Shown one piece after another: positions 18,135 through 26,831 of a stretch of 64,000 bases of DNA. Location: NCBI GenBank assembly GCA_963698265.1, contig CAVOQC010000001.1:372001-436000 (forward strand), written 5' to 3'. A model generated the notes under the pieces. The model worked only from the letters and a program-made list of their open reading frames with translations, did not search any database and had not been told where the DNA came from. The first letter of the stretch is position 1. Each line of letters starts with the position of its first letter. Both the position numbers and the translations under genes were made by a program. This stretch comes from FEB-7 sp963698265. Lineage in GTDB: Bacteria; Pseudomonadota; Gammaproteobacteria; Burkholderiales; Usitatibacteraceae.

Positions 18135-19406
18135 TCAAGCGACCTTCTTCGGAGGGGTGGAAAAAGCCCCTGCGCCCTTGAGCGCGTCCACCTTCGCCGC
18201 GTCGTAGCCGAGCACCTCCTTCAGCACCTCCTCGGTGTGCTCGCCCAGCAGCGGGCTGCGTTCGATCCTCGCGGGCGAGGCCGAGAGCTTGATGGGCATG
18301 CCGACGTTGAACCACTTGCCCCGCTTCGGGTGGTCGATCTCCACCCACATGTCGCGGCCGCGGATGTGCTCGTCGGTGGCCAAGTCGGTCGTGGACATGA
18401 TGGGCCCGCAGGGCACGTCGAGGGGATTCAGGATCGCCATCAGCTCGCGCTTGGAGTACTTCTCCGCGAACTTGTTGAGCAGGCTCCAGACCAGGTTCTG
18501 GTTCTTGCGCCGCTCGGCGATGGTGGCCACCCGCGAATCGTTCGCGAGGTCGGGCGCGCCCACGTCCGGGCCGATGCGGTTGGCGAGCGCGGTCCACACC
18601 GCCTCCTGCACCACCACATAGAGCCAGTCGTTGGGGCCGTGCGGCTTGCAGTGGATGGCGTTGCCGAGCTGGCCGCCGCCGGAGTCGTTTCCGGCCCGCG
18701 GCACGTCGCCCATGCCCTGGAAGGTGGGAACGGAGAATTCCGAAAGCTCCTGGCGCGTGAGGCGCTGGTGGTCGCGGAACTTCACGCGGCACAGGTTCAT
18801 CACGCCATCCATCATCGCCACCTCGACGTACTGGCCCTCGCCGGTGCGGTTGGCCTGGTGCAGCGCCGCCAGGAGTCCTATCGCCAGGTGCAGGCCCGTG
18901 CCCGAATCGCCGATCTGCGCGCCCGTCACGTACGGCGGCCCATCGGGAATGCCGGTGGTGCTCATCGCTCCGCCCATCGCCTGCGCCACGTTTTCGTAGG
19001 CCTTGAAGTCGGCGTAGGGGCCGGTGGAGCCGAAGCCCTTGATCGAACCCACGACGATGCGGGGGTTCAACTCGTGGATCTTCTCCCACGTGAAGCCCAA
19101 GCGCTCGAGCACGCCCGGGCCGAAGTTCTCCATCATGATGTCGCACTTCATCAGGAGGTCGACGAAGACCGACTTGCCTTCCGCGCTCTTCATGTTGACC
19201 GTGATGGAGCGCTTGTTGCAGTTGAGCATCGTGAAGTAGAGGCTGTCCGCGCCCGGGACGTCGCGCAACTGGCCCCGCGTCGCGTCGCCCTGCGGCGGCT
19301 CGAACTTGATGACGTCGGCGCCCATCCAGGCGAGGAGCTGCGAGCAGGTCGGGCCCGCCTGCACGTGGGTCATGTCGAGGATGCGTACGCCCTTGAGTGC
19401 TTCCAT
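18135..19406 (-). CDS. frc: Formyl-CoA:oxalate CoA-transferase
   Basis: The 423-residue family III CoA-transferase begins with ALKGVRILDMTHVQAGPTCSQLLAWMGADVIK. The stretch TFQGMGDVPRAGNDSGGGQLGN matches the glycine loop region of Frc more closely than general CaiB/BaiF members. The catalytic Asp is expected in VEVAMMDGVMNL, near residue 170. It moves CoA from formyl-CoA to oxalate, feeding Oxc encoded 63 bases upstream. GGAGA precedes the ATG. A hairpin in the oxc–frc gap may tune relative expression. Confidence 0.95.
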   Translation of the reverse strand: MEALKGVRILDMTHVQAGPTCSQLLAWMGADVIKFEPPQGDATRGQLRDVPGADSLYFTMLNCNKRSITVNMKSAEGKSVFVDLLMKCDIMMENFGPGVLERLGFTWEKIHELNPRIVVGSIKGFGSTGPYADFKAYENVAQAMGGAMSTTGIPDGPPYVTGAQIGDSGTGLHLAIGLLAALHQANRTGEGQYVEVAMMDGVMNLCRVKFRDHQRLTRQELSEFSVPTFQGMGDVPRAGNDSGGGQLGNAIHCKPHGPNDWLYVVVQEAVWTALANRIGPDVGAPDLANDSRVATIAERRKNQNLVWSLLNKFAEKYSKRELMAILNPLDVPCGPIMSTTDLATDEHIRGRDMWVEIDHPKRGKWFNVGMPIKLSASPARIERSPLLGEHTEEVLKEVLGYDAAKVDALKGAGAFSTPPKKVA

Positions 19407-19429
19407 TCTGGTCTCCGGGAAATTTCTTC

Positions 19430-19451
19430 GGCAGGCGAAAGGCCGCCTGCC
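19430..19451 (-). promoter_or_regulatory. Intercistronic hairpin between oxc and frc
   Basis: GGCAGGCG and CGCCTGCC form an 8-bp stem with a 6-base loop between the two genes. With no T-run it is more likely an attenuator or mRNA-processing stem than a full terminator. Confidence 0.45.
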
Positions 19452-19469
19452 CTCGTTCGGGGGTTGGGT

Positions 19470-21272
19470 CTACTGCTTCTTCGCGCTCTGCGGATTCAGG
19501 CTCGTGATGCGCCCGCTCTCGGTTCCGGCCGTCTCGTCGATGAGGGCATTGATGAGCGTGGGCTTGCGCGAGAGGATGGCCGCTTCCATGGCCTTGCGCA
19601 ACTCGGCCGGGGTCGCCACCTGCACGCCCACGCCGCCAAAGGCCTGCATCAGCATCTCGTAGCGCGCGCCCTTCACGAACACGGTGGGCGCGACATCGGG
19701 GCCGCCGGTCGGGTTGACGTCGGTGCCTCGGTAGACGCCGTTGTTGTTGAGCACCACCACGCAGACCGGCAGGTTGTAGCGGCAGATGGTCTCGACTTCC
19801 ATGCCGGAGAAACCGAAGGCGCTGTCGCCCTCGATCGCGATCACCGGCTGGCCGCTCACCACGGCAGCCGCCACCGAAAAGCCCATGCCGATGCCCATGA
19901 TTCCCCAGGTCCCGACGTCCAGTCGCTTCCTCGGCTTGTACATGTCGACGATGCTGCGGGTGAAGTCGAGCGCGTTTGCCCCTTCGTTGACCAGCATCGC
20001 ATCCGGGTTGGCCTTGACGATGTCGCGCACCACTTTCAGGGCGCTGTGGAAATTCATCGGCCGCGGATCCCCGGCGAGGGTCTCGGCCATCTTGGCGAGG
20101 TTCTTGTTCCTGCGCTCGGCGATCGCCGCAAGCCACTCGGCCGGGGGCCTGGCCCAGTCGGAGCCGATGCCCGCGAGCAGCGCCGACACGCAGGAGCCGA
20201 TGTCGCCGACCAGCGGCGCGTCGATGCGCACGTTGCTGTCCGCTTCCTGCGGCGAGATGTCGACCTGGATGAACTTCTGCCCGCCCCATTCCTTGTGGCT
20301 CCTGCCGCCCCAGGTCTTGCCCTTGCCGTGCGAGAGCAGCCAGTTCAGGCGCGCGCCGACGAGCATCACGACGTCGGCTTCGGGCAGCACGAAGGACCGG
20401 GCCGCGGCGGCGGACTGCTCGTGCGTGTCGGGAATGAGGCCCTTGGCCATGGCCATGGGCAGGTAGGGTATTCCGGTCTTCTCGACCAGCGCGCGGATGT
20501 CCGCGTCCGCCTGCGCGTAGGCCGCACCCTTGCCCAGCAGGATCAGCGGGCGCCTCGCGTTCCTGAGCAGTCCGAGCGCGCGCTGCACGGCGTCGCCGGC
20601 CGGGACCTGGCGGGGCGCCGGATCGACCACCTCGATCAGCGATTTCCTGCCGGCCTCGGCGTCCAGGGTCTGGGCGAAGAGCTTCGCCGGCAGGTCGAGG
20701 TAGACGCCACCCGGCCGGCCGGAGACGGCGGCACGGATGGCGCGCGCGATTCCCACGCCGATGTCCTCGGCGTGGAGCACGCGAAACGCGGCCTTGCACA
20801 GCGGCTTGGCGATGGCGAGCTGGTCCATCTCCTCGTAGTCACCCTGCTGCAGGTCGACGATCTCGCGCTCGCTGGAGCCGCTCACGAGGATCATCGGGAA
20901 GCAGTTGGTCGTGGCGTTCGCGAGCGCCGTCAGGCCATTGAGGAAGCCGGGGGCGGACACCGTCAGGCAGATTCCCGGCTTCTGCGTGAGGAACCCGGCG
21001 ATGGCGGCGGCGTTGCCCGCGTTCTGCTCGTGACGAAACGAGATCACGCGCATGCCTGCGGCCTGCGCCTTGCGGGTGAGGTCGGTTATCGGGATGCCCG
21101 GCAGGCCGAAGATGGTGTCGATGCCGTTGAGCTTCAGGGCATCGATCACCAGGTGAAAGCCGTCGGTCACTTCAGGCGAACGCGCATCGGCCACGCCCTG
21201 GCCGCTGGGCGACTTCCCGGGGTGCTGCGCGGTGGCCTGGCCGGAGACGGCCGGATCGGTGACGGTTGCCAT
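19470..21272 (-). CDS. oxc: Oxalyl-CoA decarboxylase
   Basis: A 600-residue thiamine-diphosphate enzyme that converts oxalyl-CoA into formyl-CoA and CO2. The N-terminal ThDP domain has GLPGIPITDLTRKAQAAGM and RHEQNAGNAAAIAGFLT, with the catalytic Glu. The C-terminal cofactor motif is GDSAFGFSGMEVETICRYN…NNNG. Similarity to Oxc rather than acetolactate synthase is supported by the neighbouring frc. I start at 21272, where GAGGAG lies upstream; the open frame runs further but into the promoter. Its promoter carries a Crp/Fnr box shared with the divergent regulator gene. Confidence 0.95.
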   Translation of the reverse strand: MATVTDPAVSGQATAQHPGKSPSGQGVADARSPEVTDGFHLVIDALKLNGIDTIFGLPGIPITDLTRKAQAAGMRVISFRHEQNAGNAAAIAGFLTQKPGICLTVSAPGFLNGLTALANATTNCFPMILVSGSSEREIVDLQQGDYEEMDQLAIAKPLCKAAFRVLHAEDIGVGIARAIRAAVSGRPGGVYLDLPAKLFAQTLDAEAGRKSLIEVVDPAPRQVPAGDAVQRALGLLRNARRPLILLGKGAAYAQADADIRALVEKTGIPYLPMAMAKGLIPDTHEQSAAAARSFVLPEADVVMLVGARLNWLLSHGKGKTWGGRSHKEWGGQKFIQVDISPQEADSNVRIDAPLVGDIGSCVSALLAGIGSDWARPPAEWLAAIAERRNKNLAKMAETLAGDPRPMNFHSALKVVRDIVKANPDAMLVNEGANALDFTRSIVDMYKPRKRLDVGTWGIMGIGMGFSVAAAVVSGQPVIAIEGDSAFGFSGMEVETICRYNLPVCVVVLNNNGVYRGTDVNPTGGPDVAPTVFVKGARYEMLMQAFGGVGVQVATPAELRKAMEAAILSRKPTLINALIDETAGTESGRITSLNPQSAKKQ

Positions 21273-21393
21273 GCTGTTCTCCTCGTGGGATATCCCGGCG
21301 CGGGGCGCCGGGCGGATCGCGCGGGCGGCCTGCCCCATCGTCGGGGGCCGGCCGCGGGACGTCTCGGGTTCAGCGCTGTTGAATCGCGCTAGA

Positions 21394-21436
21394 ATGGTAG
21401 GGAACCGCGCGAGCGCACCGCCTTGATGCGGGTCAA
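21394..21436 (-). promoter_or_regulatory. oxc promoter with Crp/Fnr-type box in the divergent intergenic region
   Basis: TTGATGCGGGTCAA lies at 21423–21436. On the minus strand TACCAT (21399–21394) is a possible -10, which puts the box centre about 42 bases before the predicted start of oxc. On the plus strand TAGAAT (21389–21394) is the likely -10 for the regulator gene, so the same box sits just inside its transcribed leader. That would activate oxc while repressing the regulator. Confidence 0.55.
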
Positions 21437-21450
21437 TTGTCCCGATCCCC

Positions 21451-22059
21451 ATGACCCTGCTGGCCAATCATCCCGAGCGCGCCGAGATCAGCGCGCAACT
21501 GCGCAAGAACATCGTCCTGCGGCGCCTCTCGGAAGCGTCCTTCGCCGAGCTCGAGCCGCTGCTCGCGATCGTGGACTTCCGCAAGGCCGACGTCCTGCTC
21601 ACGCAGGGCGCGCACGACATGGAGCAGTACTTCGTCATCGACGGGGTGTTGAAGCGCGTCGTTTCCAATCCGGACGGCAAGGAGATGATCCTGCGATTCG
21701 CCGCCGAGGACGACATGGACACGAGCTATGCCGCCTGGCGCCTGCGCACGCCCGCGCCCTACTCGATACGGGCCGTCACGAAGGCGCGCGTGGCGAAGCT
21801 CCCCCTTCCCCAGTGGGCGGAGTTCCTGGACGGCCATCCCGACCTCAAGGAAGACTTCGAGTACGAGGTGATGCACCTCATGAGCGAGGTCATGGCCCAC
21901 ACGATCACGCTGCACCTCCTGGACGCGCCGGGACGCGTGCACCGGTTCGTGCGCAAGCACCCCGAGCTCGCCGAGCGCGTACCGAAGAAGGAGCTCGCCT
22001 CCTACCTCAACCTGTCCGCCGAGACCCTGTCGCGCCTGAAGCACGCAGGCAAGATCTGA
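21451..22059 (+). CDS. Crp/Fnr-family transcriptional regulator
   Basis: The 202-residue protein has a cNMP-like sensory barrel (about 18–120), a dimerisation helix (about 130–158) and a short C-terminal helix-turn-helix. The recognition helix reads SAETLSRLK, with Glu191, Ser194 and Arg195 in the E-x-x-S-R arrangement used by FNR to read TTGA half sites. It has no cysteine at all, so it cannot hold an FNR-type Fe-S cluster; a Dnr- or effector-binding mode is more likely. The protein ends soon after the recognition helix and lacks the usual final wing. It is divergent from oxc and probably controls it. Confidence 0.9.
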   Translation: MTLLANHPERAEISAQLRKNIVLRRLSEASFAELEPLLAIVDFRKADVLLTQGAHDMEQYFVIDGVLKRVVSNPDGKEMILRFAAEDDMDTSYAAWRLRTPAPYSIRAVTKARVAKLPLPQWAEFLDGHPDLKEDFEYEVMHLMSEVMAHTITLHLLDAPGRVHRFVRKHPELAERVPKKELASYLNLSAETLSRLKHAGKI

Positions 22060-22152
22060 ACCTTCCGGCACGTGCTGGCCAAATCGCCCACTCCGGCTTA
22101 TAGTTATCGGGATATTTGGCGAATCGAAACGTAAGTTAAGGGAGGGCATCCC

Positions 22153-22650
22153 ATGCTCGACGAGGGCCTCGTCTTCCACAAGACGGCCGCTGGCGCCCGC
22201 GAAATGAGCACTCCCGGGCTCGGGCTCCCCCCGAAGCTGCGGCGGGCGCTCATTCTCGTCGATGGCGTGAAGCCCGTGTCGCAGCTCGGCACCCTGTTCC
22301 GGCCCGGCGAGGTCGAGACGATCCTCGCGGAGCTCCAGCACCGGGGCCTCGTCACGCTCGCCGGCGGCGCTCTCGCCCCGGTGTCCCCCGAGCCGCCCGC
22401 CGAAGCCAGGGCGTCGTCCGGAAAGGGAATCGGGAAGGACAACTTCGAGGCGGTCCGGCAACGCGCCATGCGCGAGATCTCGCACCGGCTGGGGCCCAAC
22501 GGCGACGCGCTCGCGATCCGGGTCGAGCGCTGCAAGACGCCGGAGGAACTGCGGGTCGCGCTGCGGGAGGCGGAGACGATCCTCACGAGCTTCCTGGGCG
22601 CCGAGTACGGGCGCACGTTCGCCCAGAAGATAGGGCGCGACCTCCTCTAG
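22153..22650 (+). CDS. Hypothetical protein, betaproteobacterial type
   Basis: The 165-residue protein has no signal peptide or membrane segment. Residues about 25–75 (PPKLRRALILVDGVKPVSQL, then ETILAELQHRGLVTL) look like a winged-helix-type fold. A proline/alanine linker leads to a helical C-terminal half that includes EELRVALREAETILTSFLG. AAGGGAGGG precedes the ATG. I recognise the general type, common near regulatory genes in betaproteobacteria, but no function. The preceding 93 bases have no clear regulatory box. Confidence 0.75.
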   Translation: MLDEGLVFHKTAAGAREMSTPGLGLPPKLRRALILVDGVKPVSQLGTLFRPGEVETILAELQHRGLVTLAGGALAPVSPEPPAEARASSGKGIGKDNFEAVRQRAMREISHRLGPNGDALAIRVERCKTPEELRVALREAETILTSFLGAEYGRTFAQKIGRDLL

Positions 22651-22653
22651 CGG

Positions 22654-23493
22654 CTACTTGCGCGGCTGCTGCGGAAAGGTCTTCATCCGGCCCGACATCG
22701 TCGTCAGCTCGTCCTCGACGCCGGCGCCGCCGGCGACCTCCTCGACCACCCGGTGGCAGAGCGCGTGCTCGCGCTCGTCGGCGACGATGCCCCGGAGGAT
22801 GAGGCGCCCGTCCCGCACGTCGATGGAAACGCCGATGCCGGCCGTGGCGGGATTCGCCTTGAGGGCCGATCGCGCCCTCGATCGCAGCGCCAGGTCCGCG
22901 AGGTGCGCGCGCGATTCCGGCGTTTCCTGGAACGATGCGCTCTTCGACAGGCCCACCACCATGTCGACGCAGGTGGCCACCGGGATGCGCGCGGTGTTCA
23001 GCGTCAAGTCGAAGAGCTCCGGGTCGCCCCAGTGCACGCCGAAGTGCTCGGACATGCGGGAAGCGCGCGCATGGTCGTCCACCGCGATCTCGTGGCGCGC
23101 GAGCTTCTCGTCGTCCGTCTCGAGCCGCCGCATCAGGCGCTGCACCCGCAGGTCCATCGGCGCGCACACGCGGATGCAGGGCACGTGGGCGACGGTGCGC
23201 AGGATCATGGTCGCGCCCCAGCCGCGCACCAGCACGTTTCCCTTCACCGCAAGATCGTAGACCTCCTCCGCGGTGAATATGGAAATCGACCTCTCGTCGG
23301 CGGTCCAGCGCTCGAAGGGCCCCGCCTTCCCCTCGCGCAGCCTGCGGATGAGGCTCTTCTTCACGTGCATCTTCCCGGCGACGTGGTCGCCGACCTCGTG
23401 GCGGACCATAGCGAGCCCCAGGGCCTCGCGCACGCCTGCGGCGACGTCGGAGCCGAGCGTGGCCATTTCCTGGGTGAACGCGATCACCGCCAT
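22654..23493 (-). CDS. Cytidylate-kinase-like protein fused to a BON domain
   Basis: The 279-residue protein begins MAVIAFTQEMATLGSDVAAGV, a P-loop variant like that of the cytidylate kinase-like family, though without a classic GxxGxGK(S/T). RGWGATMILR, then CAPMDLRVQRLMRR and the HFGVHWGDPELFDLTLNT stretch, support a nucleotide-kinase fold to about residue 200. Residues about 205–265 look like a BON domain (GIGVSIDVRDGRLILRGIVAD). The combination suggests a regulatory or membrane-associated kinase rather than essential Cmk. It lies 40 bases downstream of tctA on the same strand. Confidence 0.75.
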   Translation of the reverse strand: MAVIAFTQEMATLGSDVAAGVREALGLAMVRHEVGDHVAGKMHVKKSLIRRLREGKAGPFERWTADERSISIFTAEEVYDLAVKGNVLVRGWGATMILRTVAHVPCIRVCAPMDLRVQRLMRRLETDDEKLARHEIAVDDHARASRMSEHFGVHWGDPELFDLTLNTARIPVATCVDMVVGLSKSASFQETPESRAHLADLALRSRARSALKANPATAGIGVSIDVRDGRLILRGIVADEREHALCHRVVEEVAGGAGVEDELTTMSGRMKTFPQQPRK

Positions 23494-23532
23494 GTCAGAT
23501 CCCTTCCTTGCCCGGAAAGCCCATCGGAGCGC

Positions 23533-25050
23533 CTATCGCCCGTTCCCGCCGCGTGCGATGGCGATGGCCTTCGAGAGGAGCGGCCAGAAGAGCAGCAGGA
23601 GCGCGAGGCCGGTGATGGTGCCGACCAGGGGATTGGAGAAGAACACGCGGATGTCGCCCTGGGAGCCCAGCATCGCCTGCCGGAAGGAGTCCTCCGCGCG
23701 GTCGCCCAGCACCAGGGCGAGCACCAGCGGCGCCATCGGATAGTCGAGCTTCTTGAAGAGGTAGCCCAGGATGCCGAAGACGATCATGAGCCAGACGTCG
23801 AAGATCGAGTTGTGCACCGTGTACGCGCCGATGGCGCAGATCACGAGGATCACCGGCGCGATGATCGAGAACGGCACGCGCAGGATCGAGGCGAAGAGCG
23901 GCACGCAGGTGAGGACCACGATCAGGCCCACGATGTTGCCCAGGTACATCGACGCGATGAGGCCCCAGACGAAATCGGGCTTCTCCACGAAGAGGAGCGG
24001 CCCGGGCTGCAGGCCCCAGATCAGGAGACCGCCCAGAAGCACCGCCGCCGTGGGCGAGCCGGGCACGCCCAGCGTGAGCATCGGCAGCAGCGCCGCGGTT
24101 CCCGCGGCGTGCGCCGCGGTCTCGGGTGCGACGACCCCCTCGACCATCCCCGTGCCGAACTCCTCGCCATCGCGCGACATCTTCTTGGCGAGCCCGTAGG
24201 CCATGAAGGAGGCGGGAGTCGCCCCGCCGGGCACGATGCCCATCATGCAGCCCACGGCCGAGGAGCGGATCGAGGTCTTCCAGTACCGGGGCAGCTCCTT
24301 CCACGTATCGAGGACGACGCGCAGGTTGAGCTTGGCCTTGGCCCCCCGGAATTCGAGGCCCTCCTCGATGGTGAGCAGTATCTCGCCGATGCCGAAGAGC
24401 CCGATCACCGCGATGAGGAAGTCGAATCCCGCGAGGAGCTCCATGATGTTGAAGGTGAGGCGCAACTGGCCCGTGACCGTGTCGATGCCCACGGCGGCCA
24501 GCGCAAAGCCCGTCATCATCGCCGTGATCGTCTTGAACGGCGAGCCCTTGGCCATGCCCACGAAGGCGCTGAAGGTGAGGAGGTACACGGAGAAGAACTC
24601 CGGCGGCCCGAACCGCAACGCGAACTTGGCGATGATCGGCGAGATGAAGGTGATCAGGACCACGGCCACCAGCGCGCCCACGAACGAGGACGTGAAGGCC
24701 GCGGTGAGCGCCGCCCCGGCACGCCCCTTCTGGGCGAGCGGATAGCCGTCGAACGTGGTCGCGACGGACCAGGGCTCGCCGGGGATGTTGAACAGGATCG
24801 AGGTGATGGCGCCGCCGAAGAGCGCGCCCCAGTAGATGCACGAGAGCAGGATGATCGCCGAGGTGGCACCGCCCGGCGATTGCGCCATGGAGAAGGTGAG
24901 CGGCAGCAGGATCGCCACGCCGTTGGCGCCGCCGAGGCCCGGGAGCACGCCGATCAGCACGCCCAGGCTCACGCCGGCCAGCATGAGCGCCAGGTTCACC
25001 CAGGTCATGGCGACCGCGAAGCCGCCCATCAGGGCCTGGATCTCTTCCAT
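23533..25050 (-). CDS. tctA: Tripartite tricarboxylate transporter large permease subunit
   Basis: A 505-residue protein with about 11–12 predicted transmembrane helices. GVLIGVLPGLGGANGVAILLPLTF is the first TctA signature and GVPGSPTAAVLLGGL the second. It forms the transport channel with TctB, driven by the ion gradient, and takes substrate from the periplasmic protein encoded upstream. The start is 13 bases after tctB. The substrate is unknown; a di- or tricarboxylate is likely for the family. Confidence 0.95.
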   Translation of the reverse strand: MEEIQALMGGFAVAMTWVNLALMLAGVSLGVLIGVLPGLGGANGVAILLPLTFSMAQSPGGATSAIILLSCIYWGALFGGAITSILFNIPGEPWSVATTFDGYPLAQKGRAGAALTAAFTSSFVGALVAVVLITFISPIIAKFALRFGPPEFFSVYLLTFSAFVGMAKGSPFKTITAMMTGFALAAVGIDTVTGQLRLTFNIMELLAGFDFLIAVIGLFGIGEILLTIEEGLEFRGAKAKLNLRVVLDTWKELPRYWKTSIRSSAVGCMMGIVPGGATPASFMAYGLAKKMSRDGEEFGTGMVEGVVAPETAAHAAGTAALLPMLTLGVPGSPTAAVLLGGLLIWGLQPGPLLFVEKPDFVWGLIASMYLGNIVGLIVVLTCVPLFASILRVPFSIIAPVILVICAIGAYTVHNSIFDVWLMIVFGILGYLFKKLDYPMAPLVLALVLGDRAEDSFRQAMLGSQGDIRVFFSNPLVGTITGLALLLLFWPLLSKAIAIARGGNGR

Positions 25051-25063
25051 TTTCCGTACCTGT

Positions 25064-25573
25064 CTAGTTGAAGCCGAAAGCGGTTTCTATGGGCCCCTTG
25101 GGCAGGGGCACCTTGAACCAGATCTCGAACATGAGAAAGAAGAAGACGACCACGCCCAGGGAGATCGGCAGGATCCGGATCCAGCGATATTTGCCGAGAT
25201 GCCACATGAAGAACGAGATGAAGATCGCGGAGGCCGCGTAGATCCCGATGCTGAGCCAGGGATTCCTGATGAGCGCCACGTAGACGATGGTGGGAACCAT
25301 CACCTGCAGGACCATCCTGAGCTGGCCCCATTCCACGAACGCTTCTCGCCCGCGCTCGCCCAGGTTCAGCGCGCGAAAGATGGTCACCACCGCCGAAACC
25401 ACGATCATCAGGCCGATGTAGAACGGGAAATAGCCCGCCTGCGGCCCGTCGGCACCCCACGACGCCCCGAGGCGGCGGGTATCCCACATGACCAGCGCGC
25501 CGAACGCGAGGAAGATCCCCGCCATGACCAGTTCGGCGGTGCGCGTGGTCGCCACCGGTTTCTTGACGTCCAT
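25064..25573 (-). CDS. tctB: Tripartite tricarboxylate transporter small permease subunit
   Basis: 169 residues with four predicted transmembrane helices (about 14–34, 48–66, 80–110, 120–150), typical of TctB. YFPFYIGLMIVVSAVVTI and GIYAASAIFISFFMWHLGKYRW match the family. It lies between tctC and tctA and is needed for the membrane complex. A strong hairpin separates it from tctC, so it is probably expressed at a lower level than the binding protein. Confidence 0.9.
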   Translation of the reverse strand: MDVKKPVATTRTAELVMAGIFLAFGALVMWDTRRLGASWGADGPQAGYFPFYIGLMIVVSAVVTIFRALNLGERGREAFVEWGQLRMVLQVMVPTIVYVALIRNPWLSIGIYAASAIFISFFMWHLGKYRWIRILPISLGVVVFFFLMFEIWFKVPLPKGPIETAFGFN

Positions 25574-25608
25574 TCCGGGTCTCCTGGAAATCGAATGCGA
25601 AAGGGAAC

Positions 25609-25629
25609 GGGGGCCGCAGCGCGGCCCCC
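25609..25629 (-). promoter_or_regulatory. Hairpin between tctC and tctB
   Basis: GGGGGCCGC and GCGGCCCCC form a perfect 9-bp stem with a 3-base loop between the binding-protein gene and the permease genes. Such stems commonly stabilise the abundant upstream mRNA segment or cause partial termination. Confidence 0.6.
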
Positions 25630-25641
25630 GAACCTATGCGA

Positions 25642-26652
25642 TCACTTGCCGGGGGCGAGGAATCCCGCCTCCTTCATGAGGCCGTAATGTATTTGATCGG
25701 CCTTGGCGACCCAGTCGGCGTACTCCTTGCCCGTGAGCGCGGTCTGGTTGAAGGCGCCTTCCTCCATGAACTTCTTCCATTCCGGGGTCTGGCGGACCTT
25801 TTCCAGCACGTCGACGTAGAACTTCACCTGGTCCGGCGTCACGCCGCCGGGCATGAAGATGCCGCGCAGCATGAGGTAGTCCGTGTCCACGCCCGACTCC
25901 TTGCAGGTCGGGATGTCGTTCCAGCTCATCTCCTTGGTGACCTTTTCCTTGTAGGGCATGCGCGTGTCGTCGAACACGCACAGCGGGCGCAGGTTTCCGG
26001 CTCGCCACTGGGCCACGGCCTCGATCGGGTTGTTGACGGAGGAGTCGATGTGCTTGCCCACCAGCTGCGTGGCCACCGTGCCGCCGCCCTTGTAGGGGAT
26101 GAAGGTGAACTTGGCGCCGGTCTGCTTCTCGAGCGCGACGGTGATGATCTGGTCCTCCTGCTTGGAGCCGGTGCCGCCCATCTTCATCTTGCCCGGGCCG
26201 GCCTTCTTCGTCGCCTCGATGTAGTCCTTGGCCGTCTTGTAGGGCGTTTCGGCATGCACCCAGAGGACGAACTGGTCGAGCGCCAGCATGCGCACCGGCG
26301 TGAGGTCCTTCCAGCTGAACGGCACCCCCGTGGCGAGCGGCGTCGTGAAGGTGTTGGAGAGCGTGATGATGATCTTGTGCGGGTCGCCCTTGGAGCCCTT
26401 CACGTCGAGGAAGCCCTCGGCGCCCGCGCCGCCGCCCTTGTTCACCACGACCACCGATTCCTTCATGAGGCCGTGCTTGGCGATGATCGCCTGCACGAGG
26501 CGAGCCATCTGGTCCGCCCCGCCTCCCGTGCCCGCGGGCACGATGAATTCGACGGTCTTGTTGGGCTCCCACGCGAACGCGGGGGTGAAGACGGAAAAGG
26601 CGCTGGCGACCACGGCGGCCAGCAGGCCTTTCGCGAAGCTGCGGTTTGTCAT
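25642..26652 (-). CDS. tctC: Tripartite tricarboxylate transporter substrate-binding protein
   Basis: The 336-residue periplasmic protein has a signal peptide (about 1–27, cleaved after FTPAFA) and Bug/TctC-fold features: VEFIVPAGTGGGADQMARL near the start, FTFIPYKGGGTVATQL and the C-terminal YADWVAKADQI region. It captures a carboxylate and delivers it to TctAB. The ATG at 26652 follows AGGAG by 7 bases; the upstream in-frame ATG is not needed. A Crp/Fnr-type box with matching -10 lies about 150 bases upstream. Confidence 0.95.
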   Translation of the reverse strand: MTNRSFAKGLLAAVVASAFSVFTPAFAWEPNKTVEFIVPAGTGGGADQMARLVQAIIAKHGLMKESVVVVNKGGGAGAEGFLDVKGSKGDPHKIIITLSNTFTTPLATGVPFSWKDLTPVRMLALDQFVLWVHAETPYKTAKDYIEATKKAGPGKMKMGGTGSKQEDQIITVALEKQTGAKFTFIPYKGGGTVATQLVGKHIDSSVNNPIEAVAQWRAGNLRPLCVFDDTRMPYKEKVTKEMSWNDIPTCKESGVDTDYLMLRGIFMPGGVTPDQVKFYVDVLEKVRQTPEWKKFMEEGAFNQTALTGKEYADWVAKADQIHYGLMKEAGFLAPGK

Positions 26653-26778
26653 GGAAAGTCTCCTCATGGGTGGGCAATTGTGAGAACAGTGGAGTGCCGG
26701 ATTCTATCCCGAGGACGGATCGCGCGGCCCGGCCGCGCACCGGCTTCCACCGAGGTCGCTCTTGCCGGCGACTGGAAC

Positions 26779-26822
26779 ATTCTAGGGCCGGCCGGGGGCG
26801 GGCGTCTCTTGACCCGCGTCAA
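26779..26822 (-). promoter_or_regulatory. Crp/Fnr-type promoter for the tctCBA operon
   Basis: TTGACCCGCGTCAA (26809–26822) has perfect TTGAC/GTCAA halves. On the minus strand TAGAAT (26784–26779) is a good -10. The box centre is about 42–43 bases before the predicted start at about 26772. Confidence 0.6.
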
Positions 26823-26831
26823 TCGGCGGCC

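Noticed and set aside
19470..21272. Acetolactate synthase instead of oxalyl-CoA decarboxylase
   Set aside because: The ThDP fold is shared, but adjacency to frc, the length and the cofactor motif context favour Oxc, and there is no small regulatory subunit gene.
17904..21392. A 1162-codon open frame on the plus strand
   Set aside because: It lies antisense to frc and oxc and has the same Arg/His/Ala-rich shadow composition. Long stop-free antisense frames are expected at this GC content.
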